Positions 1 to 7,947 of a DNA stretch of 33,425 nt are shown one piece after another. The position numbers were made by a program, and so were the translations under genes. The stretch's first letter is position 1, and each line of letters opens with the position of its first letter. Source of the DNA: UBA1124 sp963933095 (GTDB lineage Bacteria > Pseudomonadota > Gammaproteobacteria > Pseudomonadales > Cellvibrionaceae); the NCBI GenBank assembly GCA_963933095.1, contig CAWVSV010000017.1:1-33425 (forward strand). Reading direction: 5' to 3'. The notes under the pieces were generated by a model, which saw only the letters and a list, made by a program, of their open reading frames with translations, was not told where the DNA came from and did no database searches.

Positions 1-190
1 GAATCGCCCGATTCGCCTGAGTAGAAGAGTCCTTTAATTATGCTTATTCTCAGGCGCTATTCAAGGCTCTCATAAGGTAGGGTTGCCTGATGAGAAGTCG
101 CAGTTTAAGAGGCCTTGATCGTGATTATTTCCAGACGCTGCTCAAGGCACTCATAAGGCCTGGGGTGCCGGATGAGTCGCCTAAATACCC
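1..190. repeat. Degenerate tandem repeat, period about 80 bp, from the 3' end of the DUF2780 gene
   Basis: The segment at 122-180 covers the last codons and stop of the minus-strand gene. It is matched by 42-101, which shares the core CATAAGG and flanking blocks at roughly three bases in four. The similarity runs past the stop codon into the downstream flank (102-121 against 22-41). A third partial copy seems to start at the window edge (3-24 resembles 165-187 with a 3-base gap). On the minus strand, the 42-101 copy has a frameshift and internal stops, so it is not coding. Positions 1-14 also form a short inverted repeat, GAATCG-CC-CGATTC. The array is cut by the window edge, so its full extent is unknown. 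Confidence 0.6.
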
Positions 191-649
191 TGTAATCAAG
201 GGAACAAACTGATTAACCATAGATGGGTCCATGCCCAGCGCAGAGAAGGCGGTCTTGACCGAGTCCATGTCAGTGACACTGCCCAACAAAGAGCTCGTCA
301 GGCTGTTGCCACCGGCAGAAGATGATTTTAGACCCGGCAAGAGTGAGTTTAGCTGTTGGCTGTATTCGGTGGGCAGCGAGCTGTTAGCCAAACCCATCAA
401 TGCGCCCATACCACCAGCGGCTTGAATTGGACTGACGTCTAGTTGCGAGCCGAGAAGATCGAGTAGGCCTTGACTCTTCATATTGGCATTGGTGTTCACT
501 GAAGTGTCACTGCTGACAGCGGCAGCCTTGGCGCTGTCTACCAAGTTTTCTTCGTTGCCATCCAGCAAACCGCCAATGTCGAAAGCTTGGGCAGAAACGG
601 CTGCGCTGAGTGCGGCCGCGATGGCGACAGTTGCTAGGGTCTTTTTCAT
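125..649 (-). CDS. Secreted DUF2780-family protein
   Basis: The 174-residue protein starts with a clear Sec signal peptide (residues 1-22, KK then an alanine-rich core and the A-x-A site SAQA before FDIGG). The mature part is rich in Gly, Ser, Leu and Met, with a helix-prone segment around residues 68-110 and a C-terminal block with DMDSVKTAFSALGMDP and a final SALSSVWK. This pattern matches my memory of the DUF2780 (VcgC/VcgE-like) family, whose function is unknown. It probably sits in the periplasm. An AAGGAT ribosome-binding site lies just upstream of the ATG. The gene is divergent from fklB across 128 bp. Its 3' end is repeated downstream. The family name is fairly likely; nothing in the sequence gives a function. 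Confidence 0.75.
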   Translation of the reverse strand: MKKTLATVAIAAALSAAVSAQAFDIGGLLDGNEENLVDSAKAAAVSSDTSVNTNANMKSQGLLDLLGSQLDVSPIQAAGGMGALMGLANSSLPTEYSQQLNSLLPGLKSSSAGGNSLTSSLLGSVTDMDSVKTAFSALGMDPSMVNQFVPLITGYLGDSSGTPGLMSALSSVWK

Positions 650-777
650 GGTGAAAATCCTTGACGTTTTAATTGAAAATCTGAGGTCAAACTCTATGTG
701 AATCGAACGGGCTTCGCAAGATGCCTTTCTGTTACAATTGCACCACTTTTTGATTATCTCTGTAAAGGTTATGTTTC

Positions 778-1395
778 ATGTCTGAGCAATTTAGTACTCC
801 ACAATCCCAAGCCAGTTACGGCATCGGTCGCCAGTTGGGCGAGCAGTTGGCCTCTAACCCATTTGAAGGCATCGACGCTGCTGCGGTTGCTGCCGGTGTT
901 ACCGACATTTTGGCCGGTATCGCCTCTCAGGTGTCAGATGAAGATCTGAACGCCGCTTTCGGCCTGATTCGCGAGCAGATGCAGTCCAAATCGGCTGAGC
1001 AGCATAAAGATGTTGTTGCTGACGGTGAGAACTTTCTAGCTGAAAACGCCAAAAAAGAGGGTGTTGTGACTCTGGAAAGTGGCCTGCAGTACGAAATTTT
1101 GACTGCGGGCGCGGGTGACAAGCCAAGTGCTTCGAGTACTGTACGCACTCATTACCATGGCACACTGACCGACGGAACCGTTTTTGACAGCTCTGTTGAT
1201 CGCGGCGAGCCTGCTGAATTTCCAGTTAACGGCGTTATAGCCGGTTGGACCGAAGCACTGCAGTTGATGCCTTCCGGTTCAAAATGGCGCCTGACTGTGC
1301 CACACAACCTCGCTTACGGTGAGCGCGGTGCCGGCGGTGCTATCGGCCCATTCGCCACCTTGGTATTTGATGTTGAGCTATTAGACATCGTTTAA
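778..1395 (+). CDS. fklB: FKBP-type peptidyl-prolyl cis-trans isomerase FklB
   Basis: The 205-residue protein has the two-part architecture of FklB/Mip isomerases. An N-terminal helical dimerisation region (about 1-105, with YGIGRQLGEQLASN) precedes an FKBP domain (about 110-205). The FKBP domain shows the active-site landmarks YHGTLTDGTVFDSS, a VIAGWTEALQLMP stretch, and AYGERGAGGAIGPFATLVFDVELLDI at the end. There is no signal peptide, so it should be cytoplasmic like E. coli FklB (206 residues) rather than periplasmic FkpA. It catalyses proline isomerisation during protein folding. The start ATG has AAAGG a few bases upstream. A strong terminator follows, so it appears to be a single-gene unit. 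Confidence 0.93.
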   Translation: MSEQFSTPQSQASYGIGRQLGEQLASNPFEGIDAAAVAAGVTDILAGIASQVSDEDLNAAFGLIREQMQSKSAEQHKDVVADGENFLAENAKKEGVVTLESGLQYEILTAGAGDKPSASSTVRTHYHGTLTDGTVFDSSVDRGEPAEFPVNGVIAGWTEALQLMPSGSKWRLTVPHNLAYGERGAGGAIGPFATLVFDVELLDIV

Positions 1396-1404
1396 AAATA
1401 CTTC

Positions 1405-1440
1405 TCAGGCCTATTAAGCATACCTGTTCGATAGGCCTGA
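1405..1440 (+). other. Stem-loop immediately before the fklB terminator
   Basis: A perfect 10-base inverted repeat, TCAGGCCTAT (1405-1414) and ATAGGCCTGA (1431-1440), encloses a 16-base loop. It begins 9 bases after the fklB stop and directly abuts the terminator stem. It has no T-run of its own. It may stabilise the mRNA 3' end or be a protein or RNA binding site; the role is inferred only from position. Confidence 0.6.
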
Positions 1441-1486
1441 ACTACAAACAAAAACAGCAGCTTCGGCTGCTGTTTTTGTTTGTAGT
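1441..1486. terminator. Rho-independent terminator after fklB
   Basis: A perfect 21-base-pair stem (1441-1461 with 1466-1486) is closed by a TTCG tetraloop. The GC-rich top (CAGCAGC/GCTGCTG) is followed by a T-rich arm TTTTTGTTTG. Both strands carry A/T tracts in the right places, so it could terminate in either direction. It insulates fklB from ribF. Confidence 0.9.
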
Positions 1487-1537
1487 CTTTGTAACTTTCT
1501 AATTCTAACGTCAAGCAGGGACGAGCGCCTTGGCTTT

Positions 1538-1546
1538 TGCTATACT
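1538..1546 (+). promoter_or_regulatory. Extended -10 promoter element for ribF
   Basis: TGC-TATACT is a good extended -10 element (TGnTATAAT type). No convincing -35 lies 16-18 bases upstream, which is typical of extended -10 promoters. Transcription would start near 1552-1554, only about 14-16 bases before the ATG at 1568. The ribF message would then have almost no leader. Confidence 0.5.
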
Positions 1547-1567
1547 TGCGCCTTTGTTTTGCCAGTG

Positions 1568-2563
1568 ATGACAGCAGTGACAACAACTCAGGCCAAAGCC
1601 GCTTCAACAACCTCGTTAATCGCGCCTATCGGCGGCGAGTTGATTCGTGGTCTGCACTCTTTGGCGCCTAGGCATAAAGGTAGTGTAGTGACTATTGGGG
1701 CTTTTGATGGCGTGCACTTAGGCCACAGGGCGATTCTTGAACAGGTGGTTGCCAAGGCTAAGCAGCTGCGTTTGCCATCGGTAGCGATGGTGTTTGAGCC
1801 GCAGCCGAATGAGTATTTTTGTGGCGACAAAGCCCCTGCGCGTTTGATGCGTCTGCGTGAGAAGCTCACGGCATTGTTCGCCGCTGGCATTGATCGAGTG
1901 CTGTGTCTGCGTTTTGACGTCAAGTTGGCGGAGCTGACCGCCGATGAGTTTGTGCAAACTGTGCTGCTTGATGGACTAGGCGTTAAACATTTGGTGGTAG
2001 GCGATGACTTTCGCTTTGGCTGTGACCGTCGTGGCGATTTTGAGTCGCTGCGCAGGTGGGGGAAGCGGGCAGACTTTTCTGTTGCTGACAGCAAAACGTT
2101 GGAAATTAGTGGCGATAGAGCTAGTAGCACCCGTATTCGCCAAGCATTGGCCGCTAGCGACTTTGCTTTGGCCGAGGAGCAACTGGGCCAGCCCTACGGT
2201 ATTTCAGGACGGGTAATCTATGGTCAGCAGGTTGGCCGTACCATTGGTGTGCCCACCGCCAATGTTCAGTTGAAACGCTATCGATCGCCGCTTAGCGGTG
2301 TGTTTGCGGTTACGATTAAGCTGCCCAGCGGCGAGCTTTTGCGCGGCGTCGCCAATGTTGGTGTTCGCCCCACAGTTGCTGGTGACAGTAAGCCGTTGCT
2401 AGAAGTGCATATTTTTGACTTCGATGGCGATATCTATGGCAGCTGCATCAGGGTGTGTTTTTGCACTAAATTGCGCGATGAACAGAAATTTAGCTCTATC
2501 GATGTGTTAAAGCAACATATCGAGCGGGACATCAATGATGCCCGAACGTATTTTAATACTTAA
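1568..2563 (+). CDS. ribF: Bifunctional riboflavin kinase / FAD synthetase RibF
   Basis: RibF phosphorylates riboflavin to FMN and adenylylates FMN to FAD in the cytoplasm. The N-terminal nucleotidyltransferase half shows FDGVHLGH at residues 46-53 and the ISGDRASSTRIRQAL stretch with its ST-R-R signature. The C-terminal riboflavin-kinase half starts near residue 210 and shows GRTIGVPTAN at 223-232. From the ATG at 1568 the protein has 331 residues, against about 313 in E. coli. The conserved homology begins only at ELIRGLHSL, some 23 residues in. Other possible starts are TTG 1559 and TTG 1640; the latter would align with the E. coli start (LIRG). No clear ribosome-binding site marks any of them. 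The order ribF-ileS-lspA-fkpB-ispH is the standard gammaproteobacterial one. Confidence 0.94.
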   Translation: MTAVTTTQAKAASTTSLIAPIGGELIRGLHSLAPRHKGSVVTIGAFDGVHLGHRAILEQVVAKAKQLRLPSVAMVFEPQPNEYFCGDKAPARLMRLREKLTALFAAGIDRVLCLRFDVKLAELTADEFVQTVLLDGLGVKHLVVGDDFRFGCDRRGDFESLRRWGKRADFSVADSKTLEISGDRASSTRIRQALAASDFALAEEQLGQPYGISGRVIYGQQVGRTIGVPTANVQLKRYRSPLSGVFAVTIKLPSGELLRGVANVGVRPTVAGDSKPLLEVHIFDFDGDIYGSCIRVCFCTKLRDEQKFSSIDVLKQHIERDINDARTYFNT

Positions 2564-2590
2564 AAATTAGATAAAACGACCGAGACTCAG

Positions 2591-5425
2591 ATGACCGACA
2601 ATAAAGCGCCTGACTACAAAGCGACACTGAACTTGCCCAAAACTGGCTTCGCCATGAAGGCTAACTTGGCTCAGCGCGAGCCGGGTATGCTCAAGGGCTG
2701 GACTCAAAACGAACTCTACCAAACCATTCGTAAGGCCCGCGCCGGGTGTGAGCAGTTTATTCTTCACGATGGTCCTCCCTACGCCAATGGCGACATTCAT
2801 ATTGGTCACTCGGTTAACAAAATTCTGAAAGATATTATCGTTAAAGCCAAGACTATTAGTGGCTTCGATGCACCTTATATTCCTGGCTGGGACTGCCACG
2901 GTCTGCCGATTGAGCACAATGTTGAGAAGAAACACGGCAAAGCCGGCAAAAAACTCGACTACAAAGCTTTCCGTCAAAAATGCCGCGAATACGCTGCGCG
3001 TCAAGTTGAAGGTCAGAAGAAAGACTTTATTCGCCTAGGCGTGCTCGGTGAGTGGAACAACCCTTACCTGACTATGGATTATAAAGTCGAGGCCGACATT
3101 ATTCGCTCGCTCGGCAAGATCGCCGATAATGGTCATCTACATAAAGGTTTTAAGCCGGTTTATTGGAGTGTGGTGGGCGGCTCGGCTCTGGCCGAAGCGG
3201 AAGTTGAGTATCAGGATAAGACTAGTTTCTCCATCGATGTGAAGTTTAGCGCCGCCGATCAGGCTGCTTTTGCCAGCAAGATCGAAGGTTTGAGCGGCGA
3301 GGGTGAATTGACAGTGGTTATTTGGACTACCACACCGTGGACTCTGCCTGCCAATCAGGCAGTGAGTTTGGGGGCTGAACTTGACTATGTAGTGGTGCAA
3401 ATAGAAAGTGAGAGCGGTGCTGAAAGATTAGTATTGGCTGAAGCCTTGTATGAAGGCGTAATGAAGCGCGCTGGACTTGAGGACTTTGCCATTGTCGGTC
3501 GTGTTAAGGGCGAGGAACTTGAAAACCTGCTGTTGCAGCATCCTTTCTACACTCGTGAGGTGCCAATTATTCTCGGCGACCATGTTACTGTTGAGGCAGG
3601 TACCGGTTGTGTCCATACCGCCCCCGATCACGGCGTCGATGACTTTATTGTCGGCCGCAAGTACGACATAGGCACGCTTAACTACATTGATGACAGCGGT
3701 ATCTACCGTAGCGATGTCGAGTTATTTGCCGGCGAGCATGTGTATAAGGTCGACGAAAAAGTACTAACTGTTCTCGAAGACAAGGGCGCACTTCTGGCCC
3801 AGGGCAAGATCACTCACAGCTTCCCGCACTGCTGGCGCACCAAAACACCGCTGATCTTTCGCGCCACGCCGCAGTGGTTTGTGAGTATGACTAAGAACAA
3901 TCTGCTGGCCGATGTGAAAAAGGCCACCGAAGCAGTGGAGTGGTTGCCCGATTGGGGTCGCGCTCGCATTGACTCAATGCTCGACTCCAGCCCCGACTGG
4001 TGTATTTCGCGTCAACGTACTTGGGGCGTACCTATTGCTCTGTTCGTACATAAAGATACACAAGAGCTACATCCTGAGACGTCTCGCTTGATTGAAGAGG
4101 TCGCACTGCTGGTAGAGGAACAGGGCATGGATGCCTGGTTTGACCTAGATGCAGCCACTCTGCTCGGTGACGACGCCGGTAACTACTCCAAGGTCACCGA
4201 CACTTTAGATGTTTGGTTCGATTCAGGTGTCACCCATGAGTCGGTTCTGAAGCGCCGCCCAGAGCTTAACTTCCCAGCCGATTTATACCTCGAAGGGTCG
4301 GATCAGCACCGCGGTTGGTTCCAGTCATCGTTGAAAACCTCTATGGCGATGAATGGCGTAGCGCCTTATAAGACTGTCCTCACGCATGGCTTTGTAGTCG
4401 ACGCCGAGGGCAAGAAAATGTCCAAATCAATTGGCAATACCGTGCCACCGCAGAAGGTGATCAATGATCTGGGTGCCGATGTGCTGCGCCTGTGGGTCGC
4501 GGCCACCGATTTTAGCACTGAGATGCGCGTGTCCGACGAGATTCTTAAGCGCACCGCCGACTCTTACCGCCGTATTCGCAACACCGCGCGTTTTATGCTT
4601 TCTAACCTCAACGGCTTTGAACCGGCCACAGATTTAGTGGCACCAGAGAATATGGTGGCTCTGGATCGCTGGATTGTTGAGCGCGCGGCGCAGTTGCAAG
4701 ATGAAATTGTCGCGGCTTACGACAGCTACAATCTGCACCAGATCTATCAGAAGCTGCACAACTTTTGCGTGCTGGAACTGGGCGGTTTCTATCTGGATAT
4801 CATTAAAGATCGCCAGTACACTGCCAAAACCGACGGCTTGCCGCGTCGCTCGGCGCAGACGGCGCTCTATCATATTAGTGAGGCATTCACTCGCTGGATC
4901 GCGCCTATTCTTAGCTTTACTGCCGATGAATTGTGGCAGAAACTGCCGGGAGAACACGCTGAGCCGGTATTTGTTGCCAGCTGGTATGACTTGCCACGCT
5001 TGTCTGCCGATGCAGCCATGGGCACTGATTACTGGAATTTGATTAGCGATGTAAAGACTTCGGTGAACAAGGTGATTGAACAGGCGCGGGGCGACGGTGT
5101 GATTGGTGGTTCGCTCGAAGCTGAAGTAACGCTGTACTGCTCGGCGAACTTGAAAAGTAAGTTAACAGCACTGCAGAACGAACTGCGCTTTGTGTTAATT
5201 TGCTCAAAGACGGTATTGTCTGATGAAAATGTTGGCGCCAGTGGCGATGCTGTTAGTACCGATGTAGAGGGGCTGTCGGTCACCGTAGTGAAGTCCGAGG
5301 GCGCCAAGTGCGCGCGCTGCTGGCATCATATTGACGATGTGGGTACTCATGTCGGGCATGAAGAAATCTGCGGACGTTGTGTCAACAATATTGACGGCGA
5401 AGGCGAAAGCCGCAAGTTTGCATAA
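2591..5425 (+). CDS. ileS: Isoleucyl-tRNA synthetase
   Basis: This 944-residue class I aminoacyl-tRNA synthetase charges tRNA-Ile. The adenylate site is visible as PPYANGDIHIGH, with HIGH at residues 70-73, and KMSKS at 609-613. The editing domain that clears misactivated valine lies between, in the usual connective insertion (WTTTPWTLPAN and the later TGCVHTAPDHG). A C-terminal zinc site is formed by CARC (907-910) and CGRC (927-930), as in the bacterial enzyme with a zinc finger tail. Length equals the E. coli type (about 938). It starts 27 bases after ribF and is followed by lspA, so it is probably part of the same transcript. Confidence 0.98.
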   Translation: MTDNKAPDYKATLNLPKTGFAMKANLAQREPGMLKGWTQNELYQTIRKARAGCEQFILHDGPPYANGDIHIGHSVNKILKDIIVKAKTISGFDAPYIPGWDCHGLPIEHNVEKKHGKAGKKLDYKAFRQKCREYAARQVEGQKKDFIRLGVLGEWNNPYLTMDYKVEADIIRSLGKIADNGHLHKGFKPVYWSVVGGSALAEAEVEYQDKTSFSIDVKFSAADQAAFASKIEGLSGEGELTVVIWTTTPWTLPANQAVSLGAELDYVVVQIESESGAERLVLAEALYEGVMKRAGLEDFAIVGRVKGEELENLLLQHPFYTREVPIILGDHVTVEAGTGCVHTAPDHGVDDFIVGRKYDIGTLNYIDDSGIYRSDVELFAGEHVYKVDEKVLTVLEDKGALLAQGKITHSFPHCWRTKTPLIFRATPQWFVSMTKNNLLADVKKATEAVEWLPDWGRARIDSMLDSSPDWCISRQRTWGVPIALFVHKDTQELHPETSRLIEEVALLVEEQGMDAWFDLDAATLLGDDAGNYSKVTDTLDVWFDSGVTHESVLKRRPELNFPADLYLEGSDQHRGWFQSSLKTSMAMNGVAPYKTVLTHGFVVDAEGKKMSKSIGNTVPPQKVINDLGADVLRLWVAATDFSTEMRVSDEILKRTADSYRRIRNTARFMLSNLNGFEPATDLVAPENMVALDRWIVERAAQLQDEIVAAYDSYNLHQIYQKLHNFCVLELGGFYLDIIKDRQYTAKTDGLPRRSAQTALYHISEAFTRWIAPILSFTADELWQKLPGEHAEPVFVASWYDLPRLSADAAMGTDYWNLISDVKTSVNKVIEQARGDGVIGGSLEAEVTLYCSANLKSKLTALQNELRFVLICSKTVLSDENVGASGDAVSTDVEGLSVTVVKSEGAKCARCWHHIDDVGTHVGHEEICGRCVNNIDGEGESRKFA

Positions 5426-5500
5426 ACAGGGTCAGAAGTATGATTGATAATTTTAATGGTCAGGTGGTTGTTGGCGCCTGTCATGCTGAGGAACTAGGCA

Positions 5501-6049
5501 GTGTCGTCTATGTATTCGGCTCTATTGATGTTGCTGACGAGGCGCGCCGTTTTGTTTAAGTTGAGCAAGGCGACTTGGTGCTGGTATGCGCTGGCTCTGG
5601 TGTTGATCGTGCTCGATCAGCTGACCAAGTTTATCGCTACTGAGCAGTTAATTTACGCCGAGCCGGTATGGGTGACATCGTTCTTTAATTTTACTTTGCT
5701 GCATAATACCGGTGCCGCCTTTAGTTTTTTAAGCGATGCCGGCGGTTGGCAGCGCTGGTTCTTTGGCGTGATTGCCGCAGGTGTTAGCGTGGTGCTAACG
5801 GTGTGGATAGCACGTTTGGGCCAAGCTAAACGCTGGGAGGCCTGCGCCCTGGCGCTGGTGCTTAGCGGCGCTATTGGTAACTTATATGACCGCGTCGCTC
5901 TCGGCTATGTGGTCGACTTTATATCAATGCATTATCAAGGACATTACTGGCCGGCATTTAATATTGCCGATGCGGCGATCTGTATTGGTGCGGCCATGTT
6001 GCTTTGGGATATGTTTTTCGGCGCTAAAGACGACAGTGCTAATGATTAA
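5501..6049 (+). CDS. lspA: Lipoprotein signal peptidase LspA
   Basis: This inner-membrane aspartyl protease removes signal peptides from diacylglyceryl-modified prolipoproteins, for example BamD encoded later in this window. Four hydrophobic segments are visible. The family motifs are DQLTK (39-43), HNTGAAFSFL (68-77), GNLYDR (126-131), VVDF and FNIADAAI. Asp139 in VVDF and Asp157 in NIAD fit the catalytic pair. From GTG 5501 it is 182 residues, slightly longer than usual (about 165-170). The GTG is favoured because GAGGA sits 8 bases upstream. ATG 5510, ATG 5528 and TTG 5552 are alternatives, and TTG 5552 gives the most typical N-terminus. It lies 75 bases after ileS and 20 before fkpB. Confidence 0.94.
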   Translation: MSSMYSALLMLLTRRAVLFKLSKATWCWYALALVLIVLDQLTKFIATEQLIYAEPVWVTSFFNFTLLHNTGAAFSFLSDAGGWQRWFFGVIAAGVSVVLTVWIARLGQAKRWEACALALVLSGAIGNLYDRVALGYVVDFISMHYQGHYWPAFNIADAAICIGAAMLLWDMFFGAKDDSAND

Positions 6050-6069
6050 AAAAATTTAGAGTATTAGAT

Positions 6070-6525
6070 ATGTCAGATGTTATTGATCTTGTAAAAGTTG
6101 CCGATGGCACTCGAGTGACCTTGAACTTTGCGCTTAAATTTAGCGATGGTGCGGTTATCGACTCCACGTTCGATAAAGACGCTGCGACGTTTACCGTCGG
6201 CGATGGCAAGCTGATGCCTGGGTTTGAGCAGGCTATTTACGGTCTGCAAGCGGGCGCCTGTGATACTTTTATTATTCCGCCCGAGAAAGGCTTCGGTGTT
6301 AGGAATCCTAACAACCTGCAGCAGTTTCCACGTAAGCAGTTTAAGGATGTCGACTTAATCGAAGGCTTGATGATCTCTTTTGCCGATGCTCAGAAATCCG
6401 AGATGCCGGGTGTAGTAGAAAGTTTTGATGACGATGAAGTGATCATCGACTTTAATCATCCTTTGGCGGGTCGCAATGTGCATTTTCAAGTGGAGATTAT
6501 CGACGTGCAGCAGGTCGATGTTTAA
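6070..6525 (+). CDS. fkpB: FKBP-type peptidyl-prolyl isomerase FkpB (SlpA, SlyD-like)
   Basis: The 151-residue protein is a short SlyD-type FKBP: NFALKFSDGAVIDSTFD opens the isomerase fold, PGFEQAIYGLQAG is the central motif, and an insert-in-flap chaperone segment (about residues 70-125, from PEKGFG to DFNHPLAGRNVHF) follows. FNHPLAGRNVHFQVEI is characteristic of this family. It lacks the histidine-rich metal-binding tail of SlyD, which supports FkpB/SlpA. It should be a cytoplasmic folding helper. Its stop TAA overlaps the ispH ATG by one base (TAATG), implying translational coupling. Placement between lspA and ispH is conserved in E. coli and Pseudomonas. Confidence 0.95.
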   Translation: MSDVIDLVKVADGTRVTLNFALKFSDGAVIDSTFDKDAATFTVGDGKLMPGFEQAIYGLQAGACDTFIIPPEKGFGVRNPNNLQQFPRKQFKDVDLIEGLMISFADAQKSEMPGVVESFDDDEVIIDFNHPLAGRNVHFQVEIIDVQQVDV

Positions 6526-7460
6526 TGCAAATAAAATTAGCTAACCCGCGCGGTTTTTGCGCCGGTGTCGATAGAGCCATCGACATAGTCAATCGGGCGC
6601 TGGATATCTTTGGAGCGCCGATTTATGTGCGTCATGAAGTGGTGCACAATAAATATGTGGTCGATACATTAAAAGATCGCGGTGCCATTTTTGTCGAAGA
6701 GTTGGAAGAGGTGCCAGACGATGTCATCGTTATTTTTAGCGCTCATGGCGTCTCGCAAGCCGTGCGCAAGTCAGCCGAAGGCCGTCAGTTAAAAATTTTT
6801 GATGCCACCTGTCCACTGGTGACTAAAGTGCATATGGAGGTGACTCAATTCAGTCGCGCCGGTATGGAATGTGTGTTGATCGGTCACCAAGGGCACCCAG
6901 AAGTTGAGGGCACCATGGGCCAGTACGACACAACCAATGGCGGCGCCATGTATCTGGTAGAAGACGAGGCAGATGTCGCGGCTCTGGTGGTTGAAGACCC
7001 CACTCAATTTGCCTATGTTACTCAGACTACCCTCTCGATGGATGACACCGCCAAGGTGATCGCCGCCTTGCGAGCTAAATTTCCAGCTATTAGAGGGCCG
7101 AAAAAAGACGACATTTGCTACGCCACCACCAACCGTCAAGATGCCATTAAGCAGTTGGCGCTGGAGTGTGATCTAGTGCTGGTTGTGGGCTCTGTTAACA
7201 GCTCCAACTCCAATCGTCTGCGTGAATTGGCCGAGCGCTGTGGCGCCGAAGCTTATTTAATTGATGGCGCTGCTCATATTGACGCCGCATGGCTAGAGGG
7301 AAAAAATGGTATCGGCATCAGTGCCGGCGCCTCGGCACCGGAGAATTTGGTCCAGGATGTAGTTGCAAAACTACAAAAAATGACCGGCTCCGAGTGCAGT
7401 GAACTCAACGGTATCGAAGAAAATGTACGCTTTTCACTACCGCTAGAGTTGCGCAACTAA
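6525..7460 (+). CDS. ispH: 4-hydroxy-3-methylbut-2-enyl diphosphate reductase IspH (LytB)
   Basis: IspH catalyses the last step of the MEP pathway, reducing HMBPP to IPP and DMAPP with a [4Fe-4S] cluster. The three cluster cysteines are Cys12 (GFCAGVDRAI), Cys96 (DATCPLVTKVH) and Cys198 (DDICYATTNRQ). Substrate-site residues are visible at His41 (RHEVVHN), His74 (SAHGV), His124 and Glu126 (GHPEVEGT), and VGSVNSSNSNRL. Length is 311 residues against about 316 in E. coli. The ATG overlaps the fkpB stop by one base. A terminator follows 17 bases after the stop. In P. aeruginosa the same gene also borders the minor pilin cluster. Confidence 0.98.
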   Translation: MQIKLANPRGFCAGVDRAIDIVNRALDIFGAPIYVRHEVVHNKYVVDTLKDRGAIFVEELEEVPDDVIVIFSAHGVSQAVRKSAEGRQLKIFDATCPLVTKVHMEVTQFSRAGMECVLIGHQGHPEVEGTMGQYDTTNGGAMYLVEDEADVAALVVEDPTQFAYVTQTTLSMDDTAKVIAALRAKFPAIRGPKKDDICYATTNRQDAIKQLALECDLVLVVGSVNSSNSNRLRELAERCGAEAYLIDGAAHIDAAWLEGKNGIGISAGASAPENLVQDVVAKLQKMTGSECSELNGIEENVRFSLPLELRN

Positions 7461-7477
7461 ATATACTCAGCTGTATT

Positions 7478-7515
7478 AAAAAGGGCTGCAGCGCTTGGCG
7501 TTGCGGCCTTTTTTT
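7478..7515 (+). terminator. Rho-independent terminator after ispH
   Basis: The sequence forms an A-tract GG stem base (7478-7484) paired with CCTTTTT (7507-7513). A long GC-rich upper stem, GCTGCAGCGC against GCGTTGCGG with one bulge and wobbles, is closed by a TTG loop. Seven T follow. It ends the ribF-to-ispH transcript. Confidence 0.85.
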
Positions 7516-7947
7516 GGTCTTTTGGGGGAAGATTCTTACATTTAAAATCATTTTTATATCAGTCATTAGCCCAACTAGGTTTAAGGCTAAACCCTTGTGC
7601 TTGATAGTTGAGGTACGTTGAATTTACTACTTTCCAAAGCATACATTATCTGCGAGGTAGGCCTAGTTTATCAAATAACCAGCCTTTGTCAGTTGGCGGC
7701 GCTCAAGTCGATTTACCTCGCTGATAAAACTGTGTTGCCGCCCACATATTTTTTCAACGCAATAAATATATATTTTTGGAATTTTTTAGTCTTATTGGCT
7801 ATATTCTCAACCACTGGTCGCAATTCTGTGTCTCTAATCGTTTTTTTTAACGACAGGCTGAAGATTCACATCTATAACTAATTGTGAAAAGTATTTGGAC
7901 GACTGAGTCTTTATGAAGTTTTTACAGCGTTTTAAAGAGGTTCTGTG
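7516..7947. other. AT-rich intergenic stretch upstream of the pilus genes
   Basis: About 430 bases lie between the ispH terminator and fimT. The sequence is AT-rich, especially 7740-7860. It holds a small perfect hairpin GGTTTA-AGGC-TAAACC (7578-7593). A TTG-started 87-codon open frame at 7618-7881 has GAGG only 4 bases upstream. Its product would be hydrophobic with no motif I recognise. I consider it unlikely to be a gene. The promoter of the minor pilin operon must lie here, but I see neither a clear sigma70 pair nor a TGGCAC-N5-TTGC sigma54 site. Confidence 0.5.

Noticed and set aside
5440..5559. A 39-codon frame starting ATG 5440 that overlaps the start of lspA in another frame
   Set aside because: It has only a weak ribosome-binding site and no recognisable motif. 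The region also holds the GAGGA-supported GTG start of lspA, so the frame is probably chance.
7618..7881. 87-codon hydrophobic frame with TTG start
   Set aside because: Very AT-rich sequence, a poorly spaced ribosome-binding site and no known domain. Not enough to call a gene.
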